A DNA stretch of 64,000 nucleotides from Hungatella_A sp034142505 (GTDB lineage: Bacteria > Bacillota > Clostridia > Lachnospirales > Lachnospiraceae). The notes below the pieces were generated by a model. The model ran no database searches and was not told where the DNA came from. It saw only the letters and a program-made list of their open reading frames with translations. The position numbers and the translations under genes are program-made. The stretch lies in the NCBI GenBank assembly GCA_034142505.1, contig JAWZDV010000036.1, forward strand, positions 1 to 64,000. The letters are read 5' to 3'. Positions 32,643-42,116 of the stretch are shown here, in pieces (within the stretch, counting starts at the first letter, position 1; each line of letters opens with the position of its first letter).

Positions 32643-34043
32643 ATGAAAATGAAACGTTTTGCAGCATTGTCATTGACAGCAGCCATGTTAGCAGGTACTT
32701 TAACCGCATGTGGCTCCAAGACAGAAGAGACAACCGCGGCTCCGGCAGGAGAGACCACGGCGGCAGCAGAGACTACCAAAGCGGCAGCGGCAGAGGAGCC
32801 GAAGGCAGCAGGTGAGGGTTCCGTTTACTACTTAAACTTCAAACCGGAGCAGGCAGACCAGTGGGTAGCGCTTGGCGAAGCTTACACCGCAGAGACCGGC
32901 GTACCGGTAACCGTAGTTACCGCAGCTTCCGGTACATATGAGCAGACCTTAAAGTCAGAGATGGCTAAGAGCGAGGCTCCAACCTTATTCCAGGTAAACG
33001 GTCCGGTTGGTCTGGCATCCTGGAAGGATTACTGCTATGACTTAAAAGACAGCGCCGTATACAAGGATTTATCCAGCGATGATTTCGCATTGATCGATGA
33101 GAGTGGCGCAGTAAAAGGTATCGCTTATGTAATCGAGACCTATGGTCTGATCTACAACAAGAAACTGTTGAATGACTACATCGCTATGGACGGAGCTGTG
33201 ATTTCTTCCATCGATGAGATCAACAACTTTGATACTCTGAAAAAAGTTGCGGATGACATCCAGGCTAAGAAAGATGATTTAGGAATTGAGGGCGCATTTG
33301 CTTCCGCAGGATTTGATTCTTCTTCCGACTGGAGATTCAAGACCCATCTGGCAAACCTGCCTCTGTACTATGAGTACAAAGCAGACGGTATCTCCTCCAC
33401 AGACGCTGTGAAGGGTACTTACTTAGATAACTACAAAGCCATCTTTGATTTATATATCACAGATGCAACCTGTGAGCCGACCTTACTTTCCGGTAAGACT
33501 GGCGAGGACGCGGCTTCTGAGTTCGCTTTAGGCGAGGCTGTATTCTACCAGAACGGTACCTGGGCTTACAATGATATCAAAGACAACGAAGTTGCTGACG
33601 AGGATCTTGGCATGATGCCAATCTACATCGGTGTTGAGGGCGAGGAGAAACAGGGCTTATGTACTGGTTCCGAGAACTACTGGTGTGTGAACAGCAAGGC
33701 TTCCGAGGAAGATATCCAGGCTACTTTAGACTTCTTACAGTGGGTAGTTGAGAGTGAGACCGGTAGAGACGCTCTTGCGAAAGACATGGGCTTTGTAACA
33801 CCATTTACTACCTTTACAGAGGAATATCTGCCGGCCAACCCATTGGTTGCAGCAGCAGATGCTGATGTAAAGAAGGGCAACACCGCAGTATCCTGGAACT
33901 TCACAACCATGCCTTCTGAGGAGTGGAAGAACGTGCTGGGAAGCGCACTGCTTGAGTATGCGCAGGGAACCGGTCAGTGGGATGCCGTGAAGACTGCATT
34001 TGTTGACAACTGGGCTGCTGAGTATCAGGCTGCCAATCAGTAA
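32643..34043 (+). CDS. maltodextrin-type ABC transporter substrate-binding lipoprotein
   Basis: A 466-residue extracellular lipoprotein of solute-binding family 1 (CUT1). The signal peptide ends in lipobox LTAC, followed by a Thr/Ala/Glu linker of about 40 residues. The binding domain begins SVYYLNFKPEQADQW. Ligand-binding Trp and Tyr residues are frequent (WKDYCYDL, FYQNGTWAYNDI, SENYWCVN). With two permeases, MalQ and a LacI regulator downstream, the ligand should be maltose or maltodextrins. The start at 32643 (MKMKRF) is preferred over 32607. The gene ends before a hairpin that probably reduces transcription of the permeases. Confidence 0.92.
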   Translation: MKMKRFAALSLTAAMLAGTLTACGSKTEETTAAPAGETTAAAETTKAAAAEEPKAAGEGSVYYLNFKPEQADQWVALGEAYTAETGVPVTVVTAASGTYEQTLKSEMAKSEAPTLFQVNGPVGLASWKDYCYDLKDSAVYKDLSSDDFALIDESGAVKGIAYVIETYGLIYNKKLLNDYIAMDGAVISSIDEINNFDTLKKVADDIQAKKDDLGIEGAFASAGFDSSSDWRFKTHLANLPLYYEYKADGISSTDAVKGTYLDNYKAIFDLYITDATCEPTLLSGKTGEDAASEFALGEAVFYQNGTWAYNDIKDNEVADEDLGMMPIYIGVEGEEKQGLCTGSENYWCVNSKASEEDIQATLDFLQWVVESETGRDALAKDMGFVTPFTTFTEEYLPANPLVAAADADVKKGNTAVSWNFTTMPSEEWKNVLGSALLEYAQGTGQWDAVKTAFVDNWAAEYQAANQ

Positions 34044-34078
34044 GTAACTGATGATTTAAGGATTGTAACCGCAATCAG

Positions 34079-34112
34079 GCGGGGTGGGTGCCGTCACTCA
34101 TCCCGCTTTTTC
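34079..34112 (+). terminator. partial terminator between binding protein and permease genes
   Basis: GCGGGGTGGGT (34079-34089) pairs with ACTCATCCCGC (34096-34106), using some G-U pairs, followed by TTTTTCT. It would allow high binding-protein and lower permease expression. Confidence 0.75.
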
Positions 34113-34152
34113 TAAGGCTTTGTGAGAGGCTTTGATTAAGGAGAAGGATTTT

Positions 34153-34995
34153 ATGGATAAAGCAATCAAACGTTATTTCCCCATTTTTGTACTGCCTACG
34201 TTGTTGGCATTTACCCTGGGATTTATTGCTCCGTTTTTAGTGGGGGTGTATTTATCATTTTGCAAATTTACTACCATTAATGATGCGACATTTATTGGAT
34301 TTTCAAACTATGCAAAGATTTTCACGGATGGAACGTTTGTCCATTCTCTGTGGTATACGGCTCTGTTCACGGTTGTGAGCGTGGTGCTCATTAACTTTTT
34401 CGCCTTTGTGGCAGCCATGCTGCTGACAAAGAAAATCAGGGGAACCAATGTGTTCCGTACCGTATTCTTTATGCCGAACCTGATCGGCGGAATTATTCTT
34501 GGTTATATCTGGAGCCTGCTGCTCAACGGCTTGCTGCTTCAGGTGAATAAAACATTGACTTATTCTTCAACCTACGGGTTCTGGGGACTGATTATCCTGA
34601 TGTGCTGGCAGCAGATTGGTTATATGATGATTATCTACATTGCCGGTATCCAGAATATCCCGGGAGACCTTGTGGAGGCTGCGAAGATTGATGGGGCGAA
34701 CAACTGGGATGTATTAAAAAATGTAACCATTCCGATGGTTATGCCGTCCATCACAATCTGTACATTTTTAACTTTGACAAATGGGTTCAAGCTGTTTGAC
34801 CAGAACCTGGCGTTGACAAACGGCGAACCTTCCAATATGTCGGAACTGCTTGCGCTTAACATTTTTAGAACCTTCTATGGAAGGGCCGGATGGGAAGGCG
34901 TCGGGCAGGCGAAGGCAGTGGTATTCTTTATCCTCGTGGCGGTGATTGCGATTGGTCAGAATATGCTGACCAGGAGAAAGGAGGTACAGCAGTAA
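34153..34995 (+). CDS. sugar ABC transporter permease (MalF type)
   Basis: A 280-residue CUT1 permease with six membrane segments. The EAA loop is VEAAKIDGANNWDVLKNVTIPMVMPSI, the coupling helix for a MsmK-like ATPase. It starts at 34153 (MDKAIKRYFPIF), with AAGGAGAAGG five bases upstream; ATG at 34132 lacks a site. It pairs with the next permease, overlapping by one base. No ATPase gene is in the cluster, as is common in Firmicutes with a shared MsmK. Confidence 0.93.
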   Translation: MDKAIKRYFPIFVLPTLLAFTLGFIAPFLVGVYLSFCKFTTINDATFIGFSNYAKIFTDGTFVHSLWYTALFTVVSVVLINFFAFVAAMLLTKKIRGTNVFRTVFFMPNLIGGIILGYIWSLLLNGLLLQVNKTLTYSSTYGFWGLIILMCWQQIGYMMIIYIAGIQNIPGDLVEAAKIDGANNWDVLKNVTIPMVMPSITICTFLTLTNGFKLFDQNLALTNGEPSNMSELLALNIFRTFYGRAGWEGVGQAKAVVFFILVAVIAIGQNMLTRRKEVQQ

Positions 34996-35834
34996 TGGGA
35001 GATAAGAAGAGAGCAAAGAACGCGGCGCTGTCCGTTGTATTTTCGATTATATCGATTCTGTGGCTGTTTCCGATTGCGCTGGTTGTGATTAACTCCTTTA
35101 AGAAAAAGGCGTATATCAGCCGTAAACCGTTTGCGATTCCAACGGATAAGATGTTTGTGGGATTTGACAACTATATAAACGGAATTAAGAAGACCGGATT
35201 TATTGAGGCGTTTGGCTGGACACTGCTTATCACGGTAGGCTCTGTGGCGGCGATTATCCTGTGTACCTCCATGTGCGCCTGGTATATCAGCCGTGTGAAG
35301 AACGCGGTGACTACCACGATTTATTATCTGTGCCTGTTTTCGATGATTGTACCGTTCCAGATGGTGATGTTCCCGCTGTCCAAGATTGCGGATATGCTGA
35401 AACTGAACACACCGTGGGGGCTGATTGTGGTCTACCTGGGGTTTGGCGCGGGGCTTGCGGTCTTCATGTTCACAGGATTTGTGAAGTCGATCCCATTAGA
35501 GATTGAGGAAGCGGCCATGATTGACGGCTGCACACCGATTCAGACCTTCTTTAACGTGGTGCTGCCGATTATGAAGCCTACCTGTGTGACGGTGGCGATT
35601 CTGCAGGCCATGTGGATCTGGAATGACTATCTGCTTCCCTATCTGATTCTGGATTTGAAGCGGTTTAAGACAATTTCGATTGCGGTTCAGTATTTGAAGG
35701 GCGGATATGGCTCAGTGGATATGGGCGCCATGATGGGCGTGCTGGTGCTGGCTATTATCCCGATCATCATCTTCTATCTGTTCTGCCAGAAATATATTAT
35801 TGAGGGCGTGGTTGCAGGCGCTGTAAAAGGTTAA
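34995..35834 (+). CDS. sugar ABC transporter permease (MalG type)
   Basis: A 279-residue CUT1 permease with six membrane segments and the EAA loop LEIEEAAMIDGCTPIQTFFNVVLPIM. It ends VVAGAVKG, a usual ending of MalG-type proteins (V-x-G-x-x-x-G-A-V-K-G). The ATG at 34995 overlaps the previous stop by one base and has AGGAGG nine bases earlier. It forms the heterodimeric pore with the MalF-type permease. MalQ follows after 17 bp. Confidence 0.94.
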   Translation: MGDKKRAKNAALSVVFSIISILWLFPIALVVINSFKKKAYISRKPFAIPTDKMFVGFDNYINGIKKTGFIEAFGWTLLITVGSVAAIILCTSMCAWYISRVKNAVTTTIYYLCLFSMIVPFQMVMFPLSKIADMLKLNTPWGLIVVYLGFGAGLAVFMFTGFVKSIPLEIEEAAMIDGCTPIQTFFNVVLPIMKPTCVTVAILQAMWIWNDYLLPYLILDLKRFKTISIAVQYLKGGYGSVDMGAMMGVLVLAIIPIIIFYLFCQKYIIEGVVAGAVKG

Positions 35835-35851
35835 AGAAGGAGAAAAAACGT

Positions 35852-37348
35852 ATGCGAGAATCTGGAATATTACTCCCAATAGCAAGTCTTTCATCCAGAT
35901 ACGGGATTGGGTGCTTTTCGAAGGAGGCCTATGAGTTTGTGGACTCTTTAAAGGCAGCCGGACAGAAATACTGGCAGATCCTTCCGCTTGGACCTACGGG
36001 ATATGGGGATTCCCCTTATCAGTCGTTTTCCGCATTTGCCGGGAATCCATACTTTATTGATTTGGTGACATTGACAGAAGAGGGACTTTTGACAGAAGAG
36101 GAATGCACGCAGGTGGACTTGGGAGATGACGAGAGAGTCATTGATTATGAGAAACAGTATCTTTCACGGTTTACGCTGCTTCGGCTGGCGTTTGAACGGT
36201 GGAAGGAAGCCCAGGGGGCATCTGACAGCCAGGCGATGCAGGCGAAGCTGGAGGCGGAGCTTGATACGGAAACTATGGATTACTGCTTTTATATGGCGGT
36301 TAAGAATCATTTTGAAGCGAAGAGCTGGGTGTACTGGGATGAGGACATTAAGCTTCGCAGGCCGGAGGCAGTGGAGAAGTACCGGGAACTACTGAAGGAT
36401 GAGATTCTGTTTTATGAGTTTCAGCAGATGAAGTTTCAGGAGCAGTGGGCGGCGCTCAAGACCTATGCTCATGAGCAGGGCGTCAGGATCATCGGGGATA
36501 TTCCGATTTATGTGGCCTTTGACAGTGCGGACAGCTGGGCACATCCGGAACTGTTCCAGTTTGATGACAACTGCCAGCCGATCACGGTGGCCGGCTGTCC
36601 GCCGGATGGGTTTTCCGCAACGGGTCAGCTTTGGGGGAATCCGCTGTACCGCTGGGACTACCACGAGGAGACAGGATTTGCCTGGTGGATGAAGCGGATG
36701 GCATACTGCTTTCAGCTGTACGATGTGGTGCGGGTAGACCATTTCCGTGGATTTGACGAGTATTACTCCATTCCCTTTGGGGAGGAGACGGCCATGTATG
36801 GGAAGTGGGAGAAAGGGCCTGGCATCTCCATCTTTAAGAAGATGGAGGAGGTGTTTGGCAAAGTGGATATTATTGCAGAGGACTTGGGCTTTTTGACGCC
36901 GAGCGTGATCAAGCTGGTGGAGGATACCGGGTTCCCAGGGATGAAGGTGCTGCAGTTTGCATTTGATTCCCGGGAGAAGAGCAATTATCTGCCCTGCTAT
37001 TACAGCCAGAACTGTGTGGTTTACACCGGAACCCATGACAATGACACGGTGAAGGGCTGGTATGAGAAGCTGGATGAGGCTGATAAGCAGCTGTCTGTTG
37101 ATTATATGAATAATGGAGCGACACCGGCTGATGAGATTCACTGGGATTTCATCCGTCTGGCCCAGTCCAGTGTTGCGGATCTGTGTGTGATTCCGCTTCA
37201 GGATTATCTGGGGCTTGGGAGTGAAGCGAGAATCAATACACCTTCTACTCTGGGGGGAAACTGGACCTGGAGAATGGGCGGCGATGAATTTACCGGAGAC
37301 ATTATCGGGAAATGTCGAAAAATGACAGAATTGTATGGCAGATTGTAA
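35852..37348 (+). CDS. malQ: 4-alpha-glucanotransferase
   Basis: MalQ disproportionates maltodextrins, transferring glucan chains and releasing glucose. The 498-residue GH77 protein starts RESGILLPIASLSSRYGIG and has GDIPIYVAFDSADSWAHPELF, VVRVDHFRGFDEYYSIP (nucleophile Asp), IIAEDLGFLTPSV (acid Glu) and YTGTHDNDTVKGW. Length and motif order match the family. It ends the maltodextrin uptake operon and supplies glucose and longer glucans for GlgB/phosphorylase. Its stop is 66 bp before the LacI regulator gene. Confidence 0.97.
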   Translation: MRESGILLPIASLSSRYGIGCFSKEAYEFVDSLKAAGQKYWQILPLGPTGYGDSPYQSFSAFAGNPYFIDLVTLTEEGLLTEEECTQVDLGDDERVIDYEKQYLSRFTLLRLAFERWKEAQGASDSQAMQAKLEAELDTETMDYCFYMAVKNHFEAKSWVYWDEDIKLRRPEAVEKYRELLKDEILFYEFQQMKFQEQWAALKTYAHEQGVRIIGDIPIYVAFDSADSWAHPELFQFDDNCQPITVAGCPPDGFSATGQLWGNPLYRWDYHEETGFAWWMKRMAYCFQLYDVVRVDHFRGFDEYYSIPFGEETAMYGKWEKGPGISIFKKMEEVFGKVDIIAEDLGFLTPSVIKLVEDTGFPGMKVLQFAFDSREKSNYLPCYYSQNCVVYTGTHDNDTVKGWYEKLDEADKQLSVDYMNNGATPADEIHWDFIRLAQSSVADLCVIPLQDYLGLGSEARINTPSTLGGNWTWRMGGDEFTGDIIGKCRKMTELYGRL

Positions 37349-37414
37349 GTTTCGATTGGATTTTTTGACGTTTTTGTGTTACTATGTCGAAAAGAGGGTA
37401 AGGAGGGTGTGAGT

Positions 37415-38455
37415 ATGGATACGATTACAATCAAGGATGTAGCGAGGTTGTGCGGCGTGGGAGTCAGTACGGTATCCAGAGCGATTAACAACCACCCTGA
37501 TATTAACGAGGAGACGAAGCAGAAGGTTCTGTCGGTGATTAAGGAGAATAATTATATTCCCAATAACAGCGCCAGGAACCTGAAACGCTCCGTGTCCAAG
37601 ACGATTGCGGTTTTGATCAAAGGTATTGATAACCCGTTCTTTAACGGGATGATCAAGATTTTTGAGGAAGAGATACAGAAGAAGAAATATTCGTTTATCC
37701 TTCATCGTGTGGACGAAGGGGAGGACGAGGTGGACGTGGCCATTGAACTGGTGAAGGAGAAGAAGCTGAAGGGGATTATCTTCCTGGGCGGTTATTTCTC
37801 CCACAGCCAGGAAAAGTTAGACCAGCTTACGGTGCCGTTTGTGCTCAGTACCATTGCCATCACCGATCAGATGGAGGCGGGGAAATTTTCCAGTGTGTCG
37901 GTAGACGACTTTGCGGAGAGTTACAAGATGGTGGATTATTTATGTGGTCTGGGTCATCAGAAAATTGGTATTCTGGCGGCGACTCCCTATGATGAGAGTA
38001 TCGGCAAGCTTCGGCTGGAGGGGTATAAGAAGGCCCTGGAGGATCATGGGATTACTCCCAAGGAGGAGTGGTGCTTTTACAGCCAGGAGGATATTGAATG
38101 TTATACTATGGCCAACGGCTATGAGCTGATGAAGAAGGTGATGGCGGCGGATAACGGGATTACCGCGGTGTTTGCGGTGTCCGACAGTATTGCCATCGGG
38201 GCCTGCAAGGCGGTATTTGACGCGGGGAAAGGGGTTCCGGAGGATTACTGTGTGGCCGGCTTTGACGGACTGGATATGGCGCACTATTATAATCCGACGA
38301 TCACCACGATCCGGCAGCCGGTGGAGGAGATGGCCCATGCGACCATTAAGATTCTGTTTGATATCATCCGGAATAAGTCGCAGAACCAGCAGAGAATCTT
38401 CCAGGCCCAGCTGTTGGAAGGGCAGTCTACCAGAAGAATATCAGAGATGAAGTGA
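37415..38455 (+). CDS. LacI family transcriptional regulator (MalR-like)
   Basis: A 346-residue LacI/GalR protein with the N-terminal helix-turn-helix TIKDVARLCGVGVSTVSRAI, the hinge NYIPNNSARNLKRS, and a periplasmic-binding-like sugar domain (IAVLIKGIDNPFFNGMIKIF). It should bind palindromes of the GGTAACGTTACC type in front of the binding-protein gene and release on maltodextrin. The ATG at 37415 has AGGAGG eight bases before it. It is the last gene of the same-strand cluster and ends at a good terminator, so it is likely autoregulated. Confidence 0.93.
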   Translation: MDTITIKDVARLCGVGVSTVSRAINNHPDINEETKQKVLSVIKENNYIPNNSARNLKRSVSKTIAVLIKGIDNPFFNGMIKIFEEEIQKKKYSFILHRVDEGEDEVDVAIELVKEKKLKGIIFLGGYFSHSQEKLDQLTVPFVLSTIAITDQMEAGKFSSVSVDDFAESYKMVDYLCGLGHQKIGILAATPYDESIGKLRLEGYKKALEDHGITPKEEWCFYSQEDIECYTMANGYELMKKVMAADNGITAVFAVSDSIAIGACKAVFDAGKGVPEDYCVAGFDGLDMAHYYNPTITTIRQPVEEMAHATIKILFDIIRNKSQNQQRIFQAQLLEGQSTRRISEMK

Positions 38456-38466
38456 TGAGACAAGAT

Positions 38467-38494
38467 AAGGCAGATTCCGGTTGGAATCTGCCTT
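38467..38494. terminator. bidirectional terminator after the LacI gene
   Basis: AAGGCAGATTCC (38467-38478) pairs perfectly with GGAATCTGCCTT (38483-38494) around GGTT. It lies between two convergent genes. Confidence 0.88.
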
Positions 38495-38516
38495 GTTTGG
38501 TTGTGTATTGTAGATG

Positions 38517-39212
38517 TTATTCGGCGGTGGTTTCAGCTGTCCCGGCGCCGCTTTCCCCATCGGCGCCCTCTGTCACCTGGGTGATGGACAATGGCTGCTC
38601 GGTTGTGAGGCCGGACATATCGGATACATACAGGGTCATGCCGTTGGGGTCTGTCTGGAAGGTGGCAATGTAATTCAGCTTGTCAACCGACAGTGGCTGG
38701 ACCATGTTGCCTGTGGAATCAATGGCATGGAGACTGTTGAAGTCGATGCCTGACTGGCTGTCGGACAGAGCGAGGGTCAGGATACCGTCTTCCACGGAAG
38801 TGACCTCTATAGCCGGCGGTTCGTCATCAAGGATATTGACATGCTCGTATGTGGACACGGCCATGCCGTTAAAACTCTCTAAATAGACTTCAATCGTTCC
38901 GTTTACAGTGACGGGGGCGGTGTAAGACTTCTTGCCGGTCTCTTCTAACTCCAGCGGTTCCCCGTTTAAGGAAACAGATAAGTTCTTGGTTGGAAGAATC
39001 GACTGAATCGTCAGCGTCATGCTGGTGGTGGTGTAGTCGGTGGTTTCTCCCACGGTTACGGTATATTTGGGCTTCACCGTCACGAGATAGAAGATCAGCC
39101 CGTTGATGAGCAGATATGGCAGCACGTAAAAAAGCAGGATCGTCTTGAGACCCGGGCTTGCCAGACGTGCATTTTTCTTGGAGCGGGAGTTGCTGTATGT
39201 ATATTGACGCAT
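38517..39212 (-). CDS. membrane-anchored protein with Ig-like region, unknown function
   Basis: A 231-residue protein with a basic cytoplasmic start (RQYTYSNSRSKKNARL), one membrane helix (residues 22-46, LKTILLFYVLPYLLINGLIF), and an extracellular all-beta part with two Ig/cadherin-like modules (YTVTVGETTDYTTTSMTLTI and ILDDEPPAIEVTSVEDGILT). It has a Gly/Glu/Thr-rich tail. The DDEPP/P-x-I turn recalls bacterial Ig-like repeats of surface proteins. No enzyme motif is visible. It stands alone between two terminator/promoter regions. Confidence 0.75.
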   Translation of the reverse strand: MRQYTYSNSRSKKNARLASPGLKTILLFYVLPYLLINGLIFYLVTVKPKYTVTVGETTDYTTTSMTLTIQSILPTKNLSVSLNGEPLELEETGKKSYTAPVTVNGTIEVYLESFNGMAVSTYEHVNILDDEPPAIEVTSVEDGILTLALSDSQSGIDFNSLHAIDSTGNMVQPLSVDKLNYIATFQTDPNGMTLYVSDMSGLTTEQPLSITQVTEGADGESGAGTAETTAE

Positions 39213-39371
39213 GGTAATAATTGCCTCCTGATTTGAATTCTGAATAGGTTCTTTTTTTCTAGATTATTAGCATATCAGAAAACGAGGCTTGTTACAAGTT
39301 TATCTATTAAAATTTAAGGATTTATGTTATGATATTTAAGAAGTTACTATCGCGACAGGAAGGATAATCCT

Positions 39372-39905
39372 ATGATAGAAGAAGCAGTGGCTTTTGCAAG
39401 AAAGGCTCATGCCGGAGCCGTGAGAAAGGGGACAAATATCCCCTATATTACACATCCTTTGGAGACAGCTGTCATTGTATCGCTGATGACGGAGGATGAG
39501 GAGCTGATTGTAGCAGCTTTGCTTCACGATGTGATTGAAGATACGGAGGTGACTCCGGAGCAGCTTCGAGAACTGTTTGGCGGGCGGGTGACCGATCTGG
39601 TGCTTGCGGAGACCGAGGACAAGCGCGGAAGCTGGTTCGAGCGGAAGAATGCCACGGTGGAACATCTCAAGTGCGCGACGCTGGAGAATAAGATATTGAC
39701 ACTGGCGGACAAGCTGAGCAATCTGCGGTGCACGGCTAAGGACTATTTATTGTTGGGAGAAGAGGTCTGGCAGCGGTTTAACGAGAAGGACAAGCAGAAA
39801 CACAAATGGTATTATGGCAGCATTATGAGAGAACTGGAAGAATTGCGGGAGTATTCCTGTTATCAGGAGTATGTCCTTTTATTTCATAAAGTTTTTGGAA
39901 CTTAA
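39372..39905 (+). CDS. HD domain protein, RelA/SpoT-type hydrolase head
   Basis: A 177-residue protein consisting only of the HD head of RelA/SpoT enzymes: FARKAHAGAVRKGTNIPYITHPLETA, then AALLHDVIEDTEVTPEQLRE and a later KLSNLRCTAKDY. The metal ligands H, HD and D are present. There is no synthetase or TGS domain. Solo HD proteins of this kind (MESH1-like) may hydrolyse (p)ppGpp or other nucleotides. GACAGGAAGG precedes the ATG. A polysaccharide deacetylase gene follows after 18 bp. Confidence 0.88.
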   Translation: MIEEAVAFARKAHAGAVRKGTNIPYITHPLETAVIVSLMTEDEELIVAALLHDVIEDTEVTPEQLRELFGGRVTDLVLAETEDKRGSWFERKNATVEHLKCATLENKILTLADKLSNLRCTAKDYLLLGEEVWQRFNEKDKQKHKWYYGSIMRELEELREYSCYQEYVLLFHKVFGT

Positions 39906-39923
39906 TGTTAGAAAGGGAAGTTC

Positions 39924-41102
39924 ATGAGGATTCGAATAAAAGAAGTTTTGGTGAAACTGGGGGCGGTATGGATAGCCGCCGGGATAATCGGTGGGTTTAG
40001 TCCCATTGTGGCAAATGCCGGTGAGGAAGGATTAAAGGCATGTTACAGTGGATTTTTTTATGCCCGGGGATGGAGCAGCATGAGTGAAGACAATACGCTG
40101 TGCGTGGCTCCGGCGGGCAGCTATTTGACGGCATTTCAAGCGTCGGTGCGCAACCAGCCTGAGGGGATGACGGGGACGCTGTCCTACCAGGTTGCGGTGA
40201 ACGGACTTGGATGGCTTGACTGGGCGGAGAATCTGGTGCAGACCGGGACGACGGATACAGCGGCGTCTGTGGAAGCGGTTCGTCTGAAACTGACAGGGCA
40301 GCTGGAGGAACATTATGATGTGTATTACAGTGTGCGTCAAGCGGGAGCCTGGACGCCCTGGGCGAAGAATGAAGAGACAGCCGGGGCGGAGGGCCAGAGT
40401 CTGGCGGCAGATGGAATCAAGGTCTCGATTGTGACGAAGGGCGGGGAACAGCCGCCGGATATCCCGGCTAGCCCCGTTGTAGATCCGTCCAGACCGATGG
40501 TGGCGCTGACTTTCGATGACGGACCCAATCTTCCGGTGACAAACCGGATTCTGGATGTGCTGGAAACCAACGGGGCAAGGGGAACCTTTTTCATGGTGGG
40601 GAACCGGGTTCCGGCTAACGCGGACGCGGTGCGAAGGATGGCGGCCCTGGACTGTGAGGTGGGGAACCACACCTATGACCATAAGTATCTGACGAAGATG
40701 ACGGATGCGGGAATCCGTGCGTCGGTGGGACAGACCAATGACAATGTTTTCAATATCGCCGGTGTGGCGCCGGTGCTCATGAGGCCTACGGGAGGTTATT
40801 ACAACCAGGCTTCCCTAAATGTGCTGGGAAGCATGGGAATGTCCGCGGTGATGTGGTCCATTGATACGCTGGACTGGAAGACGCGGGACCCGGCAAAGAC
40901 GATCAGTGCGGTTCTTGATCATGTGCAGGACGGAGATATTATCCTGATGCATGATCTATATGGGACGACGGCAGACGCGGTGGAAGTGATTGTGCCGGAG
41001 CTGGCGGCGAGAGGCTACCAGATGGTGACGGTCAGCGAGATGGCTGCCTCAAGGGGCCAAATGGCGCCCGGAGGGCTGTACAGCCGGTTCCGTCCGCGGT
41101 AG
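39924..41102 (+). CDS. secreted polysaccharide deacetylase with ChW-like N-terminal region
   Basis: A 392-residue exported protein. The signal peptide is at residues 1-32, and a region with Trp-rich sequence follows (LGWLDWAENLVQTGTTDTA, YYSVRQAGAWTPWAKN), like clostridial hydrophobic ChW repeats that bind the wall. A NodB domain begins PMVALTFDDGPN, with GTFFMVGNRV, NHTYDHKYL, RPTGGYYN and DGDIILMHDLYGTT. It probably removes acetyl groups from peptidoglycan or another surface glycan, which limits lysozyme. RPTGGYYN replaces the common RPPYG-type motif, so the substrate may be unusual. The C-terminus SRFRPR is basic. Confidence 0.9.
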   Translation: MRIRIKEVLVKLGAVWIAAGIIGGFSPIVANAGEEGLKACYSGFFYARGWSSMSEDNTLCVAPAGSYLTAFQASVRNQPEGMTGTLSYQVAVNGLGWLDWAENLVQTGTTDTAASVEAVRLKLTGQLEEHYDVYYSVRQAGAWTPWAKNEETAGAEGQSLAADGIKVSIVTKGGEQPPDIPASPVVDPSRPMVALTFDDGPNLPVTNRILDVLETNGARGTFFMVGNRVPANADAVRRMAALDCEVGNHTYDHKYLTKMTDAGIRASVGQTNDNVFNIAGVAPVLMRPTGGYYNQASLNVLGSMGMSAVMWSIDTLDWKTRDPAKTISAVLDHVQDGDIILMHDLYGTTADAVEVIVPELAARGYQMVTVSEMAASRGQMAPGGLYSRFRPR

Positions 41103-41121
41103 TATCAAAATAAGTGAAGAG

Positions 41122-41388
41122 TTATTCGGCCCCGGCGTCGTCCAGCGTGATGACGGTCCGGGGTTTTCCCGTGTCTTCATCGTAGATGGTGACGAGCGGT
41201 CCGGCAGAGGCCTCGGCCTGGGGCGGGTTGTACTGGTATATGTGGGGAGATACGGTTTTGAGAGCGGCGGTGTCCTGATAGTAGAAGGTTGTGATGACGC
41301 CCATGGACAGCAGGATCAGGGCGATCCAGAATACTCCGTTTTCCAGGAAGGGATGGGAGAAAATGTCGTTGTCATGCTTTGGATTCAT
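41122..41388 (-). CDS. small membrane protein, unknown
   Basis: An 88-residue protein with one membrane segment (GVFWIALILLSMGVITTFYY, residues 18-37), a short N-terminal cytoplasmic part and an acidic, Pro-rich outer part ending TVITLDDAGAE. I recognise no family. It is opposite in direction to its neighbours, with its promoter in the 200-bp spacer shared with the lipoprotein gene. AGGAGAACTCTC lies before the ATG. Confidence 0.6.
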   Translation of the reverse strand: MNPKHDNDIFSHPFLENGVFWIALILLSMGVITTFYYQDTAALKTVSPHIYQYNPPQAEASAGPLVTIYDEDTGKPRTVITLDDAGAE

Positions 41389-41481
41389 GAGAGTTCTCCT
41401 GGCATAGCTTTTTATATTATATGAACCGGTTCATAAAAAATTCATAGTCATTACATCTTAATTAAGGTTTTGCGCATCCCA

Positions 41482-41510
41482 TTGACGGAGGGGGAGTGGG
41501 GTGCTATACT
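41482..41510 (+). promoter_or_regulatory. promoter of the lipoprotein gene
   Basis: TTGACG (41482-41487), a 17-bp spacer, and TATACT (41505-41510) preceded by TGC (extended -10). Confidence 0.78.
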
Positions 41511-41594
41511 CGGTCAGGTAACTAAGTTCTGCGAGGAAAATGATTTCCAGGCAGGCGGTTATTGCTTTCAGATAGGCAGGAAAGAGAGGTTATT

Positions 41595-42116
41595 ATGATG
41601 AGAAAGAAAGCGTTAATGACAGGTGTTTTGATGGCAACAATGTTGACAATTTCTGCGTGTGGCAGCAAAAATACAACGGAGACAACCACAGCGGTGGAGA
41701 CAACGACCACCGTGGAGACAACAGCGGAGGAGACAACCACGGCGGAATCTACGGTGACAGCGGAGGGCGCGGAGTCTGAGGCGGCCGGAGAACTGACGGC
41801 GGACCAGATCAAGTCTTTCGCGGAGGAGATCCAGGGCGCGGTAGCAGCCCAGGATATCGGCTGGCTGGCAGACCTTGCAGCTTACCCGGTATATGTAAGC
41901 CTGGAAGAGGGCGAGGGATCTGAGATTCAGAGCGTGGAGGAATTCATGGCACTGGGCGAGGATAAACTGTTTACAGAGAAGCTGATGACACAGATCGCCG
42001 ATGTGAATCCGGAAGAACTGGAGATGTTTGGCGCCGGCGTGATTATGGGCGAGGATGTAAATATTACGTTTAACAATGTAGACGGGGAACCGAAGATTAC
42101 GGGAATAAATATCTAG
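41595..42116 (+). CDS. lipoprotein of unknown function
   Basis: A 173-residue lipoprotein with lipobox ISAC, a Thr/Glu-rich linker of about 45 residues (KNTTETTTAVETTTTVE and so on), and a small globular domain of about 110 residues. That domain starts LTADQIKSFAEEIQGAVAAQ and contains WLADLAAYPVYV, like NTF2-fold or similar small ligand-binding domains. No catalytic motif is clear. Two ATGs (41595 and 41598) follow AAAGAGAGG. It ends where the structured repeat copy B begins, sharing the last base of its stop codon. Confidence 0.75.
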   Translation: MMRKKALMTGVLMATMLTISACGSKNTTETTTAVETTTTVETTAEETTTAESTVTAEGAESEAAGELTADQIKSFAEEIQGAVAAQDIGWLADLAAYPVYVSLEEGEGSEIQSVEEFMALGEDKLFTEKLMTQIADVNPEELEMFGAGVIMGEDVNITFNNVDGEPKITGINI